This document shows, one piece after another, positions 18,579-27,752 of a stretch of DNA of 36,870 nucleotides (position 1 is its first letter; each line of letters starts with the position of its first letter). The notes below the pieces were generated by a model. The model did no database searches. It was not told the DNA's origin and was given only the letters and a program-made list of their open reading frames with translations. The translations under genes were made by a program, and so were the position numbers. Source of the stretch: a virus; the IMG/VR virus record IMGVR_UViG_3300037586_002213, positions 1 through 36,870 of that record; one strand, written 5' to 3'.

Positions 18579-18989
18579 ATGAAAAACATAATTATCATAT
18601 TTCTCGTTGGCATTATTGCGGTAGGTAGTTTGATGGTCTACATCACAAGGACAGACGAGAGTGTTCCCCAAGTTGGAGGATTCTCCACCCTTAAAGCTAC
18701 TGTAACTTCAGCTAATTCTACGGTTAGTAACATCGACACACTGGTTGTGAGCCCGAATAACCTACAGTACATTTTCGCCGACAATATAGGTGGCGCAGAT
18801 ATCTACTGTACCTTTACCGCGACAACGACCCTCTCTTCAGGGGTTGCCGTTGGTAGTGGTCTCAGGTTTGACGCAGGGAGCGCAACTTCAACTGAGACAT
18901 CTAGAGAGGTGACACAGCCAATCCTTCTTGCAAAATATATGCACTGTATAGGAGCCGCTACATCAACTCTTAGCATCCTCAAGTACTAA
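18579..18989 (+). CDS. Small membrane-anchored protein of the virion module
   Basis: This 136-residue protein starts MKNIIIIFLVGIIAVGSLMV, a strong membrane or signal segment, followed by a Thr/Ser-rich beta domain (LKATVTSANSTVSNIDTLVV, GLRFDAGSATSTETS). Two cysteines (DIYCTF, YMHCIG) could pair if the protein is exported. Its C-terminal part resembles small beta-sandwich decoration proteins only in composition. Function unknown. It is in a run of three N-terminally anchored proteins (17856, 18579, 19180). Confidence 0.6.
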   Translation: MKNIIIIFLVGIIAVGSLMVYITRTDESVPQVGGFSTLKATVTSANSTVSNIDTLVVSPNNLQYIFADNIGGADIYCTFTATTTLSSGVAVGSGLRFDAGSATSTETSREVTQPILLAKYMHCIGAATSTLSILKY

Positions 18990-18991
18990 TA

Positions 18992-19183
18992 ATGTCATTC
19001 ACAAACGAGACAAAACCTAGCTCCTCTGTCTCAGGCGAAACGAAGCCTTCAAGCTCCATTACGAATGAGACAGAGGCAGTCCGTCCCAGCGTCTTTAGCG
19101 TAGCTCGATTCGGGAAAAACAGATTCGGGCAAGGACAAGCGGGGCAGTCAACACAATTCCAAAACGAATCAAAGCCTTCATGA
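18992..19183 (+). CDS. Small Ser/Thr-rich repeat protein
   Basis: This 63-residue protein contains a short repeat: MSFTNETKPSSSVSGETKPS followed by SSITNETE, and closes with NESKPS. This is a tandem (T/S)(N/G)ETKPSSS unit. The middle has SVARFGKNRFGQGQAG. Low-complexity sequences of this sort occur in phage fibre or linker proteins. It starts 2 nt after one gene and overlaps the next by 4 nt. Function unknown. Confidence 0.5.
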   Translation: MSFTNETKPSSSVSGETKPSSSITNETEAVRPSVFSVARFGKNRFGQGQAGQSTQFQNESKPS

Positions 19184-20283
19184 ATATTTTAGTTTACATA
19201 CTTATCGCGTCAGTAGGAGTTCTTAGTGGGGCTGGTGGATATGGATATATAGACGCACGACACGATCTCCAAAACTCGCAGGAGGAACTTCGCTTATTAA
19301 AGAGCGAGAAGGATGTCCCCGCAACATTCTCTTCAGTGGAAGGTATGCTCGGTGCCGCGACTGCCTCAAACGATTTTCCAAATACTTTAAGCAACGTCCA
19401 AGATGACGATATTATTCAGGCTGGTGACTGGAACCATATTGAATACGCCCTTGGAACAATGACTTCCGAGGTTACGACCTCAACCAATTATCTTTTAAGA
19501 AGTACATCGTCCCTTAACCCAGGGCATTTTCACAACTCAGCATCCGTGTCAGGAACACAGAGCATAGCAACGGGAGGAACGGCAACGTCATCCTATAGGT
19601 TCAGACAGGGACTCGTAACGGCGAGTGGCACAAATGCCCTTTCTTCGCTTGTAACAATGGGAGATGGGAGCCTTGCTATTGGTAATGGAAGTAGCTGGTC
19701 TGTGGGAACGCTGACCTCTGGTGCGGGAATAAATATATCAAATGCTTCTGGCTCTATAACGATTACAAACTCTGCAACCGTATCTGCTTCTAGTACGAAA
19801 ATTCTTATTGCCTCAACAACGCTTTCTACGGCGACCACCTCGCTTGTAAGTCAGACGTTTACAACGACTGGATACAAGAACCTTGAGGTTGAGATATTTC
19901 TTATGAAGCAAACTACGGGAGGTGGGCATATTCTTGTATTTAACAATGCTACAGGAACACAGGAGTATGGCTGGAGATTTTCTGAGAACGGGGCGGCACA
20001 AGCCACGGGTGGAAATACTGCTGGAATAGTGTTTGCTGGCTCCGACCCAAATACATCTTCGACATTTACAAATGCAATTGTGAACCAGCACGATAGTTTT
20101 TCGCAAATTAATTTTCAGAGCGTTCAGACCGCAAGTACCACTGCATATTCTGGTGGTATTCCCGATTATATTGTTGGTGCTGGACATTGGGCAAGCACAA
20201 CGCCAATAACAAGCATAGGAATTGTTGCGGGAGGAGGAGCGTCGTTTCCTCCAGGGTCATATATTAAGGTGTTTGGATTTTAA
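19180..20283 (+). CDS. Membrane-anchored fibre-like protein
   Basis: This 367-residue protein has an N-terminal membrane segment (MNILVYILIASVGVLSGAGG), a helical stretch (DARHDLQNSQEELRLLKSEK), then a fibre-like beta region (LNPGHFHNSASVSGTQSIAT, LTSGAGINISNASGSITI). The C-terminal jelly-roll-like domain (YKNLEVEIFLMKQTTGGGHI ... GSYIKVFGF) is of the kind I recall at the receptor-binding end of tail proteins. A receptor-binding or surface protein is likely; the N-terminal anchor is unusual for a tail fibre. The start overlaps the previous gene by 4 nt and the stop overlaps 20283 by 1 nt. Confidence 0.6.
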   Translation: MNILVYILIASVGVLSGAGGYGYIDARHDLQNSQEELRLLKSEKDVPATFSSVEGMLGAATASNDFPNTLSNVQDDDIIQAGDWNHIEYALGTMTSEVTTSTNYLLRSTSSLNPGHFHNSASVSGTQSIATGGTATSSYRFRQGLVTASGTNALSSLVTMGDGSLAIGNGSSWSVGTLTSGAGINISNASGSITITNSATVSASSTKILIASTTLSTATTSLVSQTFTTTGYKNLEVEIFLMKQTTGGGHILVFNNATGTQEYGWRFSENGAAQATGGNTAGIVFAGSDPNTSSTFTNAIVNQHDSFSQINFQSVQTASTTAYSGGIPDYIVGAGHWASTTPITSIGIVAGGGASFPPGSYIKVFGF

Positions 20284-20438
20284 TGGGAAAAATACTAGAA
20301 CAACGCATAACACGGTTTGATGGAGGAATCTCTGGCGACCCAAGAGATGATAGGTTCAACGTAGGTGAGCTTTTTCTAAACAATGGGCGCACTCTTTGTC
20401 AGGGGTGCCATAAATTAACACCAAATTTTGGTATATAA
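20283..20438 (+). CDS. Chimeric small ORF: nozzle-like N-terminus and HNH-like C-terminus
   Basis: This gene encodes 51 residues. The start, LEQRITRFDGGISGDPRDD, resembles the opening of phage tail nozzle or beta-propeller proteins (RF.GGIS.DPR). The end, LFLNNGRTLCQGCHKLTPNF, resembles the C-terminus of an HNH endonuclease (NNGRTLC..CH..T). Together they look like debris of a homing endonuclease insertion followed by deletion, now a short ORF. It is coupled to the previous gene by TAATG. It may also be a functional small protein; I cannot tell. Confidence 0.45.
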   Translation: MGKILEQRITRFDGGISGDPRDDRFNVGELFLNNGRTLCQGCHKLTPNFGI

Positions 20439-20447
20439 AACAATAAA

Positions 20448-21227
20448 ATGGTTTTCTATGACAGCGTAAATAAGACTGGAATAGTGTCGGATGTCTTCTT
20501 TCTTCTTTTCGGAACGTCAGATGACAGGACGGCTGATTACCCGTTGGTGGATATCGCACGAAACGTAAACAGACATTACGACAACGTAGTCACAAAGATT
20601 CTTCGAGCTGATAAGAGGTGGGAGTGGGATGATACGAATAAGACTGATCTTCCTATAGCGGGGATTGACCTTGTCGCAAGTCAGGAGGGGTACGGTGTAA
20701 CTGCCGCAACCTTCTTAAAGATAAAAAGGATCGATGCAAAAGACCAAGATGGTAATGCAATTCCTCTTCGTCCATTCGACCTAGATCAGATTCCACATAT
20801 AGGAGATAACGAGTTTCTAAACACAGCAGGGACACCACGCTACTACCGAATACAGGGAAGCTCAGTATTCCTCTACCCAAAGCCAAGCTATGCCTCAACA
20901 GGCGGGCTTCGAGTGTTCTACCAGAGGAACGTCACTTACTTCACAGCATCAAGCACCGACACGGTGCCAGGGTTTGCCGAGAACTTCCACAGACTTCTTT
21001 CCTTGGGCGCGGCGTATGACTATGCCATCGCAAACGGATTGAATGTGAAGGCGGCAACCTTCCAGGGAATGATGAACGAACTATTCGCCGAGATGATTGA
21101 GTTCTACGCACAACGACTAAATCAAAAAGAAAGCTTCAGCACAAGGAAGCAGGATTACGGGCAGATCGCAATGACAAACCAAGGAAACGTATCACCATAT
21201 CGTAATACCAAAGGATTCTATATATAA
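20448..21227 (+). CDS. Head-tail adaptor (tail-tube-like gatekeeper) protein
   Basis: This 259-residue protein has an N-terminal helical region (DIARNVNRHYDNVVTKILRA), a beta domain (FLKIKRIDAKDQDG, YYRIQGSSVFLYPKPSYAST, GLRVFYQRNVTYFTAS) and a C-terminal helical part (FHRLLSLGAAYDYAIANGLN, then MMNELFAEMIEFYAQRLNQK). This order of helix bundle, beta barrel and C-terminal helices is typical of podovirus adaptor proteins that sit under the portal (T7 gp11 or P22 gp4 position). The gene order after the capsid gene agrees. Identity is by layout, not by a specific motif. Confidence 0.6.
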   Translation: MVFYDSVNKTGIVSDVFFLLFGTSDDRTADYPLVDIARNVNRHYDNVVTKILRADKRWEWDDTNKTDLPIAGIDLVASQEGYGVTAATFLKIKRIDAKDQDGNAIPLRPFDLDQIPHIGDNEFLNTAGTPRYYRIQGSSVFLYPKPSYASTGGLRVFYQRNVTYFTASSTDTVPGFAENFHRLLSLGAAYDYAIANGLNVKAATFQGMMNELFAEMIEFYAQRLNQKESFSTRKQDYGQIAMTNQGNVSPYRNTKGFYI

Positions 21228-21229
21228 AT

Positions 21230-22021
21230 ATGTTGCAAATCGGACCACAAAAAGCATTTCCTATCGTCTGGGTCAACTCCTGGGCTACGAATACCTCTAC
21301 GCTTTATGTTCAGGCGGTTGTTCGAAACGCACTCACGAACGCAACGCTGAAAACCGTAAATCTCACAGACCAAAATGGCGACAGTAGTGTTTTCTCTGCT
21401 TCATACACAGCCCCACAGGACCCGTCACAGACGGGGACGGGGCTATATATTATTATCACGGTCACTGTCTATGACGACAGTGGGTACACAAACGCATCGA
21501 GCAACTACGCGGTAGTTACAGACCAATATCTTGTGAAGACGCTCGTAAACCCCCTCTCTTTCTTGGGAGGTGGTGGCGGAGTCATCAATGAGAAGGCAAT
21601 AGAGGCTGTGGTTGCTGGTGTTGTTAAGGCGACAGAGAGCAAGAAGACGATCTTCGGAAGGGAGAAGAAGTTTCCTACTAAGAAAATCTTGAAGCATATC
21701 GACAAAAGGATTGATGGACTTCCAACTCCAGTGACGCAGGAAGTAATAAACAACCAACTCATCGACATAAACAGCATTAGCAAGGGAATCTCCTCAGTGC
21801 TAGGTGCGATCAAGGCAAAACCAGTCACAAAACAGGCAGACCTACGAGGGGTTACGTCCGACATAAAAACGCTTCAGTCAGCCGTTTTGAAGCTTGAAAA
21901 GGCTATTGAGAGAGTGGAGAAAAGAGAGTTGAAGATGCTTATGGCTCCCGAAGTTCGAGAAGCCGTAAACAAGAAAGAGGCATTTTTAGGAATGTTAAAA
22001 CAAAAATATGGCATCAGTTAA
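21230..22021 (+). CDS. Structural protein with Ig-like N-terminus and helical C-terminus
   Basis: This 263-residue protein has a beta-sandwich-like N-terminal domain of about 100 residues (TLYVQAVVRNALTNATLKTV, TGLYIIITVTVYDDSGYTNA), a glycine linker (LGGGGGVINEK) and a C-terminal helical region with a likely coiled coil (DIKTLQSAVLKLEKAIERVE). A tail or neck structural protein is likely from position. No family is recognised. It overlaps the next gene by 14 nt. The start AAATATG lacks a Shine-Dalgarno site. Confidence 0.55.
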   Translation: MLQIGPQKAFPIVWVNSWATNTSTLYVQAVVRNALTNATLKTVNLTDQNGDSSVFSASYTAPQDPSQTGTGLYIIITVTVYDDSGYTNASSNYAVVTDQYLVKTLVNPLSFLGGGGGVINEKAIEAVVAGVVKATESKKTIFGREKKFPTKKILKHIDKRIDGLPTPVTQEVINNQLIDINSISKGISSVLGAIKAKPVTKQADLRGVTSDIKTLQSAVLKLEKAIERVEKRELKMLMAPEVREAVNKKEAFLGMLKQKYGIS

Positions 22022-23462
22022 AGACGACAGCTTCATAATAGAGTTTGAGAAGTTTTATCAGGGATACTCCCAGATGGCAGCTTTTAATTCCCTTACCGAG
22101 CACGGAGGAGGGGGGCAAGCGTCAGTGATGACGAATATGGATGTGCTCGCCGCCGACTACATGACTCAAGGACCAGGGCTTTCTACTCTTACAAATGGTG
22201 ACCAGGACGGAGCAGTTGATGAGCTTATCAACTACATTCTCGATAAGGCAGTTTCAGACGACAAGACATACGGAATCGGACCAACAAAGCTTTTCGAAAT
22301 ATCAGCCGCCTCAGTAGCAAATGCTGGCGACTTCCCCCGCACGATCACGGGCGCAACAGATGGCTCAAGTGTCGCTCTCTTAAAGGGCAAGTTGTATTAC
22401 TTCTTTAATAAATCTAGCAACGCAGACATAGGACAGTTCGATCTCTCATCTACTTTTGATGATAACTGGGGCTCAACCGTCCCTACGGGGGCGGCGGCAC
22501 TTCAAGATGCGCCTCATCCTGTAGCAACCAAGGAAGACCTTATGGTGTTTGGAAATGGACGCTACGTTGGAACTTATACAGATGCAACGACAACACTTGC
22601 TCCTTCGAAGTTGGACTTTGGAAATGACGCGATTGTTGCAGACGTAGCATTTCAAGGCAACCAGTGGATTATCGCCGTAAACTCTGGTGTCTCTGGCACA
22701 AACAAGAACAGCTCCAACATCTTCTTATGGGGAGCAGACGCAACAAGCTCAATCCTAGATGATGAGACAGGGGCAGGACCACAGAAGATTGGCTTCATCT
22801 ACCCTATCGATGGAACTATCTTTGTCGCCTACCAAGACCTTACAACTACGTCAGGGTTCAAGATTGGGTTTGTGAATGGAAGGAAGATCACGGCACTTGG
22901 ATATTATGCAGGAGCACTCCCAACCTTTGCACAGAAGACAATGTTTAGAGATACCATCCTGTTCTTTGCCGCAGGTCTTACCTATTCAGCAGGAGCAATG
23001 GTGGAGAGTCTTCCACTTCAGCTCTCACAGATTGCAGACGGAGGATACGCAACAGGAGGAGCAATCGCCGCACCGTTTGGAACACCAATGGTTGCCTCGA
23101 CAGATGGGGGAAGCAACCACAAGCTCGCGAATTTTGCGAACTATGGCGTGAACTGTACCTGGAAGAGTATTGTAGTCCCCACCCTACGAGGAAGGGAGCG
23201 TGGATATATTGATGAGATTATTGTGGTTACCAATGCTCTTGGAGCTGGAGCGTCTTGCGCCTTGACCGTTGAATACAACCAGGGAGTCAGCTCGTCTACC
23301 AACACCATGACAATCGCGACAACAGGCAAGACCAGGCATAAGTTCACCCCAGGAATAGGGGATGTAGAGGACTTTAGAGTTGCCCTCGATTTTTCAGGAG
23401 GTAGCACAACCAACCCTGTAAAGATTCGAAAGATAATAGTTCTAGGAAACTACAGGGAATAA
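22008..23462 (+). CDS. Putative tail nozzle protein (beta-propeller-like)
   Basis: This 484-residue beta-rich protein has repeated strands of the type LLKGKLYYFFNKSS, LMVFGNGRYVGTYTD, NQWIIAVNSGVSG, GTIFVAYQDLTTTSG and MFRDTILFFAAGLTYS, which read like blades of a beta-propeller, then a beta-sandwich at the C-terminus (ALTVEYNQGVSSSTNTMTIA to KIRKIIVLGNYRE). Podovirus nozzle proteins (such as T7 gp12 and P22 gp10) are large beta-propeller proteins below the adaptor, and the gene position fits. The call is structural inference. Confidence 0.55.
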   Translation: MASVKDDSFIIEFEKFYQGYSQMAAFNSLTEHGGGGQASVMTNMDVLAADYMTQGPGLSTLTNGDQDGAVDELINYILDKAVSDDKTYGIGPTKLFEISAASVANAGDFPRTITGATDGSSVALLKGKLYYFFNKSSNADIGQFDLSSTFDDNWGSTVPTGAAALQDAPHPVATKEDLMVFGNGRYVGTYTDATTTLAPSKLDFGNDAIVADVAFQGNQWIIAVNSGVSGTNKNSSNIFLWGADATSSILDDETGAGPQKIGFIYPIDGTIFVAYQDLTTTSGFKIGFVNGRKITALGYYAGALPTFAQKTMFRDTILFFAAGLTYSAGAMVESLPLQLSQIADGGYATGGAIAAPFGTPMVASTDGGSNHKLANFANYGVNCTWKSIVVPTLRGRERGYIDEIIVVTNALGAGASCALTVEYNQGVSSSTNTMTIATTGKTRHKFTPGIGDVEDFRVALDFSGGSTTNPVKIRKIIVLGNYRE

Positions 23463-23463
23463 C

Positions 23464-23952
23464 ATGAAAGACATCACGCCAAAAATGAAAACACAGACAA
23501 AGGAGCGAGTGCTTGGTATTCCCGTCCCCAATATGCGGTCACTCCTCGGAGGATTGAGGGGGTATGACGTGAAGAAAGCGTCCGTTGAGGGAGAGAAGCT
23601 TGCAGATGATGCTCTTGGATCAAGTCAGATTGCAGATGACGCAGTTACGACAGCAAAGATTGCAAACCTCGCAGTTACATTGGGAAAGCTTGCCTCGATA
23701 GTTGCCCCAACCCGTGTTGTTAAATATTCAGGAGTAGTAACTTGGACTGGTAGTGGCACTAGCTTTGCCCCGACAGTTAGCGGAGTCTTATCAACTGATA
23801 TCGTAATGGCGAACATAGTCGTTAAGCCTACGCAAGCAGCGTATCTTGTAAGCACAGCACCAACGGCTAATACGATTACGTTTGTGTTGAGCGAAGCAAA
23901 TACAAGCAATGACGCGCAAATAGCTTATACGGTTTTTAGAGCAACAAGTTAA
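23464..23952 (+). CDS. Small fibre-type protein
   Basis: This 162-residue protein has a basic N-terminal linker (PKMKTQTKERVLGIPVPN), a run of short repeats (GEKLADDALGSSQIADDAVT, TAKIANLAVTLGKLA) of the kind that form triple-stranded fibre stems in phage fibres, and a C-terminal beta domain (VVKYSGVVTWTGSGTSFAPT). It probably forms a trimeric fibre or base segment. No enzymatic motif is visible. Confidence 0.6.
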   Translation: MKDITPKMKTQTKERVLGIPVPNMRSLLGGLRGYDVKKASVEGEKLADDALGSSQIADDAVTTAKIANLAVTLGKLASIVAPTRVVKYSGVVTWTGSGTSFAPTVSGVLSTDIVMANIVVKPTQAAYLVSTAPTANTITFVLSEANTSNDAQIAYTVFRATS

Positions 23953-23971
23953 AATAATATAGAATACATAT

Positions 23972-25600
23972 ATGGCACAAACATTTTTTTCAGGTCTGTC
24001 GAATAAACAAATACTAAAGACGATTGCAGAGAATCCAACGAGTGCTTTCGGTCAAGTTGAACGCTCCATTGAAGCCTTTGGACAATCTCGTGATCCAAGT
24101 GATCTCTCTAATGCAATTCAAGGGTTTAAGAGAGTAGAAGCGGGTCTTAGAGGAAGAGGCATAAACCCAGCCGACGTACCTCAGATTGCCAGCTTTAGAA
24201 GTAGAATCGGCGGATTACCCGATCCATTCAAGTTTTCAAATGCACAGGCAACAGGCGCACCATCAAGACCTACTGGCACTGTCCCTCGTGCAACCATTTT
24301 TCAAAGAGAAGGGTTTGGTGATTTTGGTGATCCAGTAGATGTTCGACCCGAAGCAGGACCCGAAGAGTTTGGTTCTGCTCTTACAAGACGATTTGGCTCA
24401 ATCTCAAATATCCCTGGGGTTATTTCCGCAGGAGATATCAATGCAAACATCCAGGCACCAGACTTACCTGATCCACAATCATTAGCAATAAATGAGTCTC
24501 TTTTGAATACTTCGGCGCAGAACCTTGCGTCTGCATCAAGTGCTTTCGAAAAAACAAGTCAGGCAGAACTAAAACGTCTTAAAGAAGAAGAGGTTGCTAC
24601 AGATAAAACCTTGGGTGAATTTGAAACGCTCCAACAGGAAAATCTTATAGGGAATATTCGTGAACGCTCACAGCCCTTTAGACAGAAACTAATAGAAAAC
24701 GAGCGACAACGACTTTCTGTAGAGGCAAACTTTGCGGCAAACCAACAACTTACAAGTGAGCTTGGAACCTTACTTACTGAGGGAAATGATTTGATCGCAC
24801 AACAGAAGGGAGTCACAGGGCTCGCCTCAATTCGAAATCCTCGTATCGCAAAAACAATCCAAGATGTACAAGCTCGCGCAGGTGTTATTCAGGCTGTGAT
24901 GGCGGCACGAAATAACCAGATCACAATGGCAGAGAGGCTTATTGATAATACGGTAGCCGCCGTAAATGCCGACAGAGTTGATGCCCTGAACTACTATGGA
25001 GCACTCAATGACTTCTACGAGAAGAATATCGTCAGCATTACTAAGGAGAAGAAGGCATTTGTAGATGCACAAATTGATCTTAATAACGCTGAGATAGAGA
25101 GTAGTAGAGAGACTGCCGACAATATTAAGGAGGCAATGATTGATCCTGATACTGCTGGAGCCTATGCGGAGGCTGGGATTACGCTGAATGACACAGTAGA
25201 GGAGATAAACGAAAAGCTTGCCAGGCATTTCCCACGGGGGATACCAGGAAAGGGGGATGCAGATGACCCAGATGTGATCTTTACAGAGAAAACTCTCACG
25301 CCAGAATTGAGAACAAGCATTATTGAAACCCTTACAGAGGCGGCAAATGCTGAGCCTCCAGTTGAAATAACTATTAGTGAGCTTATGCAAACATACCCAA
25401 ATGTAGCAAGAGAGGCATTGGAGAACTTTCAAAGGCTTGATTACACAAGGATAGGAGCCGAGGAAGAGGAGGATGGAGGACCAGGACCCATTAAGAGGGC
25501 GGTAGACTTCTTGGCAAGAGGAGCAAAGTTCGGCGCAAAATCATTCATTAAACAGAAAACAGCACCAGCAAGGACATTCCTAGACGCACTTAATAAATAA
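23972..25600 (+). CDS. Large helical virion protein, candidate ejection protein
   Basis: This 542-residue protein is mostly helical. It has a disordered N-terminal third (SRPTGTVPRATIF, FGDFGDPVDVRPE), a long helical middle (KLIENERQRLSVEANFAANQ, TKEKKAFVDAQIDLNNAEIE) with coiled-coil character, and an acidic C-terminal linker before a basic tail (KRAVDFLARGAKFGAKSF). Podovirus ejection proteins have this kind of long helical make-up and are encoded between the tail nozzle and the fibres. No lytic transglycosylase motif is visible. Function is inferred from composition and order. Confidence 0.5.
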   Translation: MAQTFFSGLSNKQILKTIAENPTSAFGQVERSIEAFGQSRDPSDLSNAIQGFKRVEAGLRGRGINPADVPQIASFRSRIGGLPDPFKFSNAQATGAPSRPTGTVPRATIFQREGFGDFGDPVDVRPEAGPEEFGSALTRRFGSISNIPGVISAGDINANIQAPDLPDPQSLAINESLLNTSAQNLASASSAFEKTSQAELKRLKEEEVATDKTLGEFETLQQENLIGNIRERSQPFRQKLIENERQRLSVEANFAANQQLTSELGTLLTEGNDLIAQQKGVTGLASIRNPRIAKTIQDVQARAGVIQAVMAARNNQITMAERLIDNTVAAVNADRVDALNYYGALNDFYEKNIVSITKEKKAFVDAQIDLNNAEIESSRETADNIKEAMIDPDTAGAYAEAGITLNDTVEEINEKLARHFPRGIPGKGDADDPDVIFTEKTLTPELRTSIIETLTEAANAEPPVEITISELMQTYPNVAREALENFQRLDYTRIGAEEEEDGGPGPIKRAVDFLARGAKFGAKSFIKQKTAPARTFLDALNK

Positions 25601-25603
25601 CAC

Positions 25604-27751
25604 ATGGCAAGCAGACTATCACAAATACAGGCTCGCAGAGAAAAGTCTGATGTGGTAACGGCTTCTCCAACCAGTACAGGAAGTAGGTTCAATCAAATAT
25701 TAGAGAGAAGACAACAACCGACACAAGAACTTCCAGTAGAAGGGGAACCAACCGCACCAACAGGAAAAGAGCAGGGCATCTTTGGCTCTTTTGTGTCGGG
25801 CGTACGAGTTGGAATACCACAGGCGGCGTCTGCCATAAAAAGCACTGGTGCGTTGTTTTTAACTACTCAGCAACGCAAGAATAAGGAGGCAAGAGAAAGA
25901 CGTGAAGCTCGCGGACTGCCACTTACTCCTTTAATGGAGAGGCAGAAAAAGGCTGAGTTGACCAAGGAAGAAGGTGGTTTCGGTGGCAAGACTCCACAGG
26001 AAATATCTAAACAGCTTCAGGTAAGCTCACATGAAAGCCTCGCAAAGGCAGATGAGATTATTCTTAAAAACTTTCCAATAGACGACCAGAGAAAGTTTAC
26101 CGAAAAAATACGCGATCCAAATTGGATTGCACAAGGAATAGGAATGAACGCCCCAAATCTTCTTGCCAGCCTTGGTATGGGTGCAGTTGCTACTGCTGTT
26201 ACAGGAGGAAACGTCCCCGCAGGACTTGTGGCGGCATTTGGAACGACATTTACACTTGAGGCTGGAGCAGTCTACAGCGAAGCTCTTTCTCTTGGGGCAG
26301 ATGAGCAAACTGCGGCTAATGCAGCGTTCTTGACTGGGACCGCAAATGGAATGCTCGACATTATTCCTATTGGTAACTTTCTTACAAAATCTCCCGTAGG
26401 AAGTGCCTTGAGGAGAAATATTCTTTCAAAAGTATTAAAAGATATTCTTCTTCAGGGAGGGCTTGAGGCAGGTACGGAATCTATGCAGGAGATTGTCGCA
26501 AATGCAATCGGTAAAACCTATGACGAGAATAGAGAGTTGTTTCAGGGAGTTGATGAGGCTGCCTTCTTTGGTGGAATCCTTGGACTAGGTACTTCTCTTC
26601 CAGGTGCTACGGGTGATGTTGTAAGTGACGCAAGAAGGCGGTCCGAAAAGAGGGCAGCAGACGCAAAAATAGCCGAAGAGGACGCTGATATTGATACAGA
26701 TGCTGAAGCAGACCTACAGAAAAACATTAAATTCCATAAGGAGCAGGGAGGGTTTTCAGTGGGAACCGAAACAGAGAGCGCACCGCTTCGAGACATAAAT
26801 ACAGCGATTGAAACTACGGAAGGAAAAGCTGTTGCGGATAGAGACATTCAACGAGCAATAGAGGGGGGAGATATTAAAGTTGGGGAGGACGGGAAGATTA
26901 CTCTCTTCAGGGCTGGCGAGGTTGGAGATGCAAACGTCCTTACGAGCACAACATTTGATGAGAGCGTCGCAAAGCAATTTCAGGAAGAGGCGAAGTTGCG
27001 CGGTCAGGATATCCCATTGCAGAAGTTTTCTGTTTCCCCAGAGGACGTATCAGTGTTTATCGGTGGTGCTGAGTCAGAGGTTTTGATACGAGGAAGCGTA
27101 GTAAAGCCAACTCCAACACCAACTCAGGCAGAAGTAAAACCCAAGAAGCAAGTCGTCACCGTCCCAAGATCACAGCTTCCTATAAAAGACGCGAAAGCAA
27201 AGAAGGGGGTTAGTAGGTTGGAGGCGAGGATTAAAGGAATCGTGAACCTGGATAATGTTGAGAAGGCAAAGATAGAGGCGGAGGAGAAGGGTCTCGATAT
27301 TACTATCTTCGACAAAATCAGCAAGCCAGACCAGATAAGGAAGGCATCGGAATATGTGCATGGCGCATCGGATCAGGACATCATAGACATTATAAAGGGG
27401 GACAAGGAACCACCAAGGGGAATCTTAGGAAACTCAGTTCTTATCGCGGCAATAGAAAAGGCTAAACTAGATAAGAATACTGGTCTTGCGGCAAAAATTG
27501 GCTCCCTCAAGGCAACAAGGCTTGGTCAGGAGATTGGTATTTTAAGTGAGATCGACAAGCTTGATGCCGTAAGCGCGATAGAAACTATCGTCCGAGCAAG
27601 AGCCGAGCGTGTAAAAAAGAGTCTGAAGGGCGGGGAGAGCATCCGAACACAGACTGCTTCTACGAAAACTAGCATTGATAAGGCGGAGAAGGCTGGTCGT
27701 CTCAAAATCGCCGAAGCAAAAAAAATATTAAACGAGATCGTCTGCGACTAA
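25604..27751 (+). CDS. Large ejection-type (polyvalent-like) protein with ADP-ribosyltransferase-like domain
   Basis: This 715-residue protein has a charged, disordered N-terminus, a hydrophobic region with membrane-active glycine-rich segments (residues about 182-245, LASLGMGAVATAVTGG, and 320-334, AAFFGGILGLGTSLP), an R-S-E type ADP-ribosyltransferase-like domain at about 420-500, and a long helical C-terminus. The domain has ITLFRAGE (R436), LTSTTFDESVAKQF (S448) and GGAESEVLIRG (E490, E492), the order and spacing of NAD-binding arginine, S-T motif and E-x-E catalytic glutamates. Such domains occur in phage MuF and polyvalent proteins and in T4 Alt, which enter the host with the DNA and modify host proteins. 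Carriage inside the virion and injection are inferred. The stop is 1 nt before the next gene. Confidence 0.65.
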   Translation: MASRLSQIQARREKSDVVTASPTSTGSRFNQILERRQQPTQELPVEGEPTAPTGKEQGIFGSFVSGVRVGIPQAASAIKSTGALFLTTQQRKNKEARERREARGLPLTPLMERQKKAELTKEEGGFGGKTPQEISKQLQVSSHESLAKADEIILKNFPIDDQRKFTEKIRDPNWIAQGIGMNAPNLLASLGMGAVATAVTGGNVPAGLVAAFGTTFTLEAGAVYSEALSLGADEQTAANAAFLTGTANGMLDIIPIGNFLTKSPVGSALRRNILSKVLKDILLQGGLEAGTESMQEIVANAIGKTYDENRELFQGVDEAAFFGGILGLGTSLPGATGDVVSDARRRSEKRAADAKIAEEDADIDTDAEADLQKNIKFHKEQGGFSVGTETESAPLRDINTAIETTEGKAVADRDIQRAIEGGDIKVGEDGKITLFRAGEVGDANVLTSTTFDESVAKQFQEEAKLRGQDIPLQKFSVSPEDVSVFIGGAESEVLIRGSVVKPTPTPTQAEVKPKKQVVTVPRSQLPIKDAKAKKGVSRLEARIKGIVNLDNVEKAKIEAEEKGLDITIFDKISKPDQIRKASEYVHGASDQDIIDIIKGDKEPPRGILGNSVLIAAIEKAKLDKNTGLAAKIGSLKATRLGQEIGILSEIDKLDAVSAIETIVRARAERVKKSLKGGESIRTQTASTKTSIDKAEKAGRLKIAEAKKILNEIVCD

Positions 27752-27752
27752 T

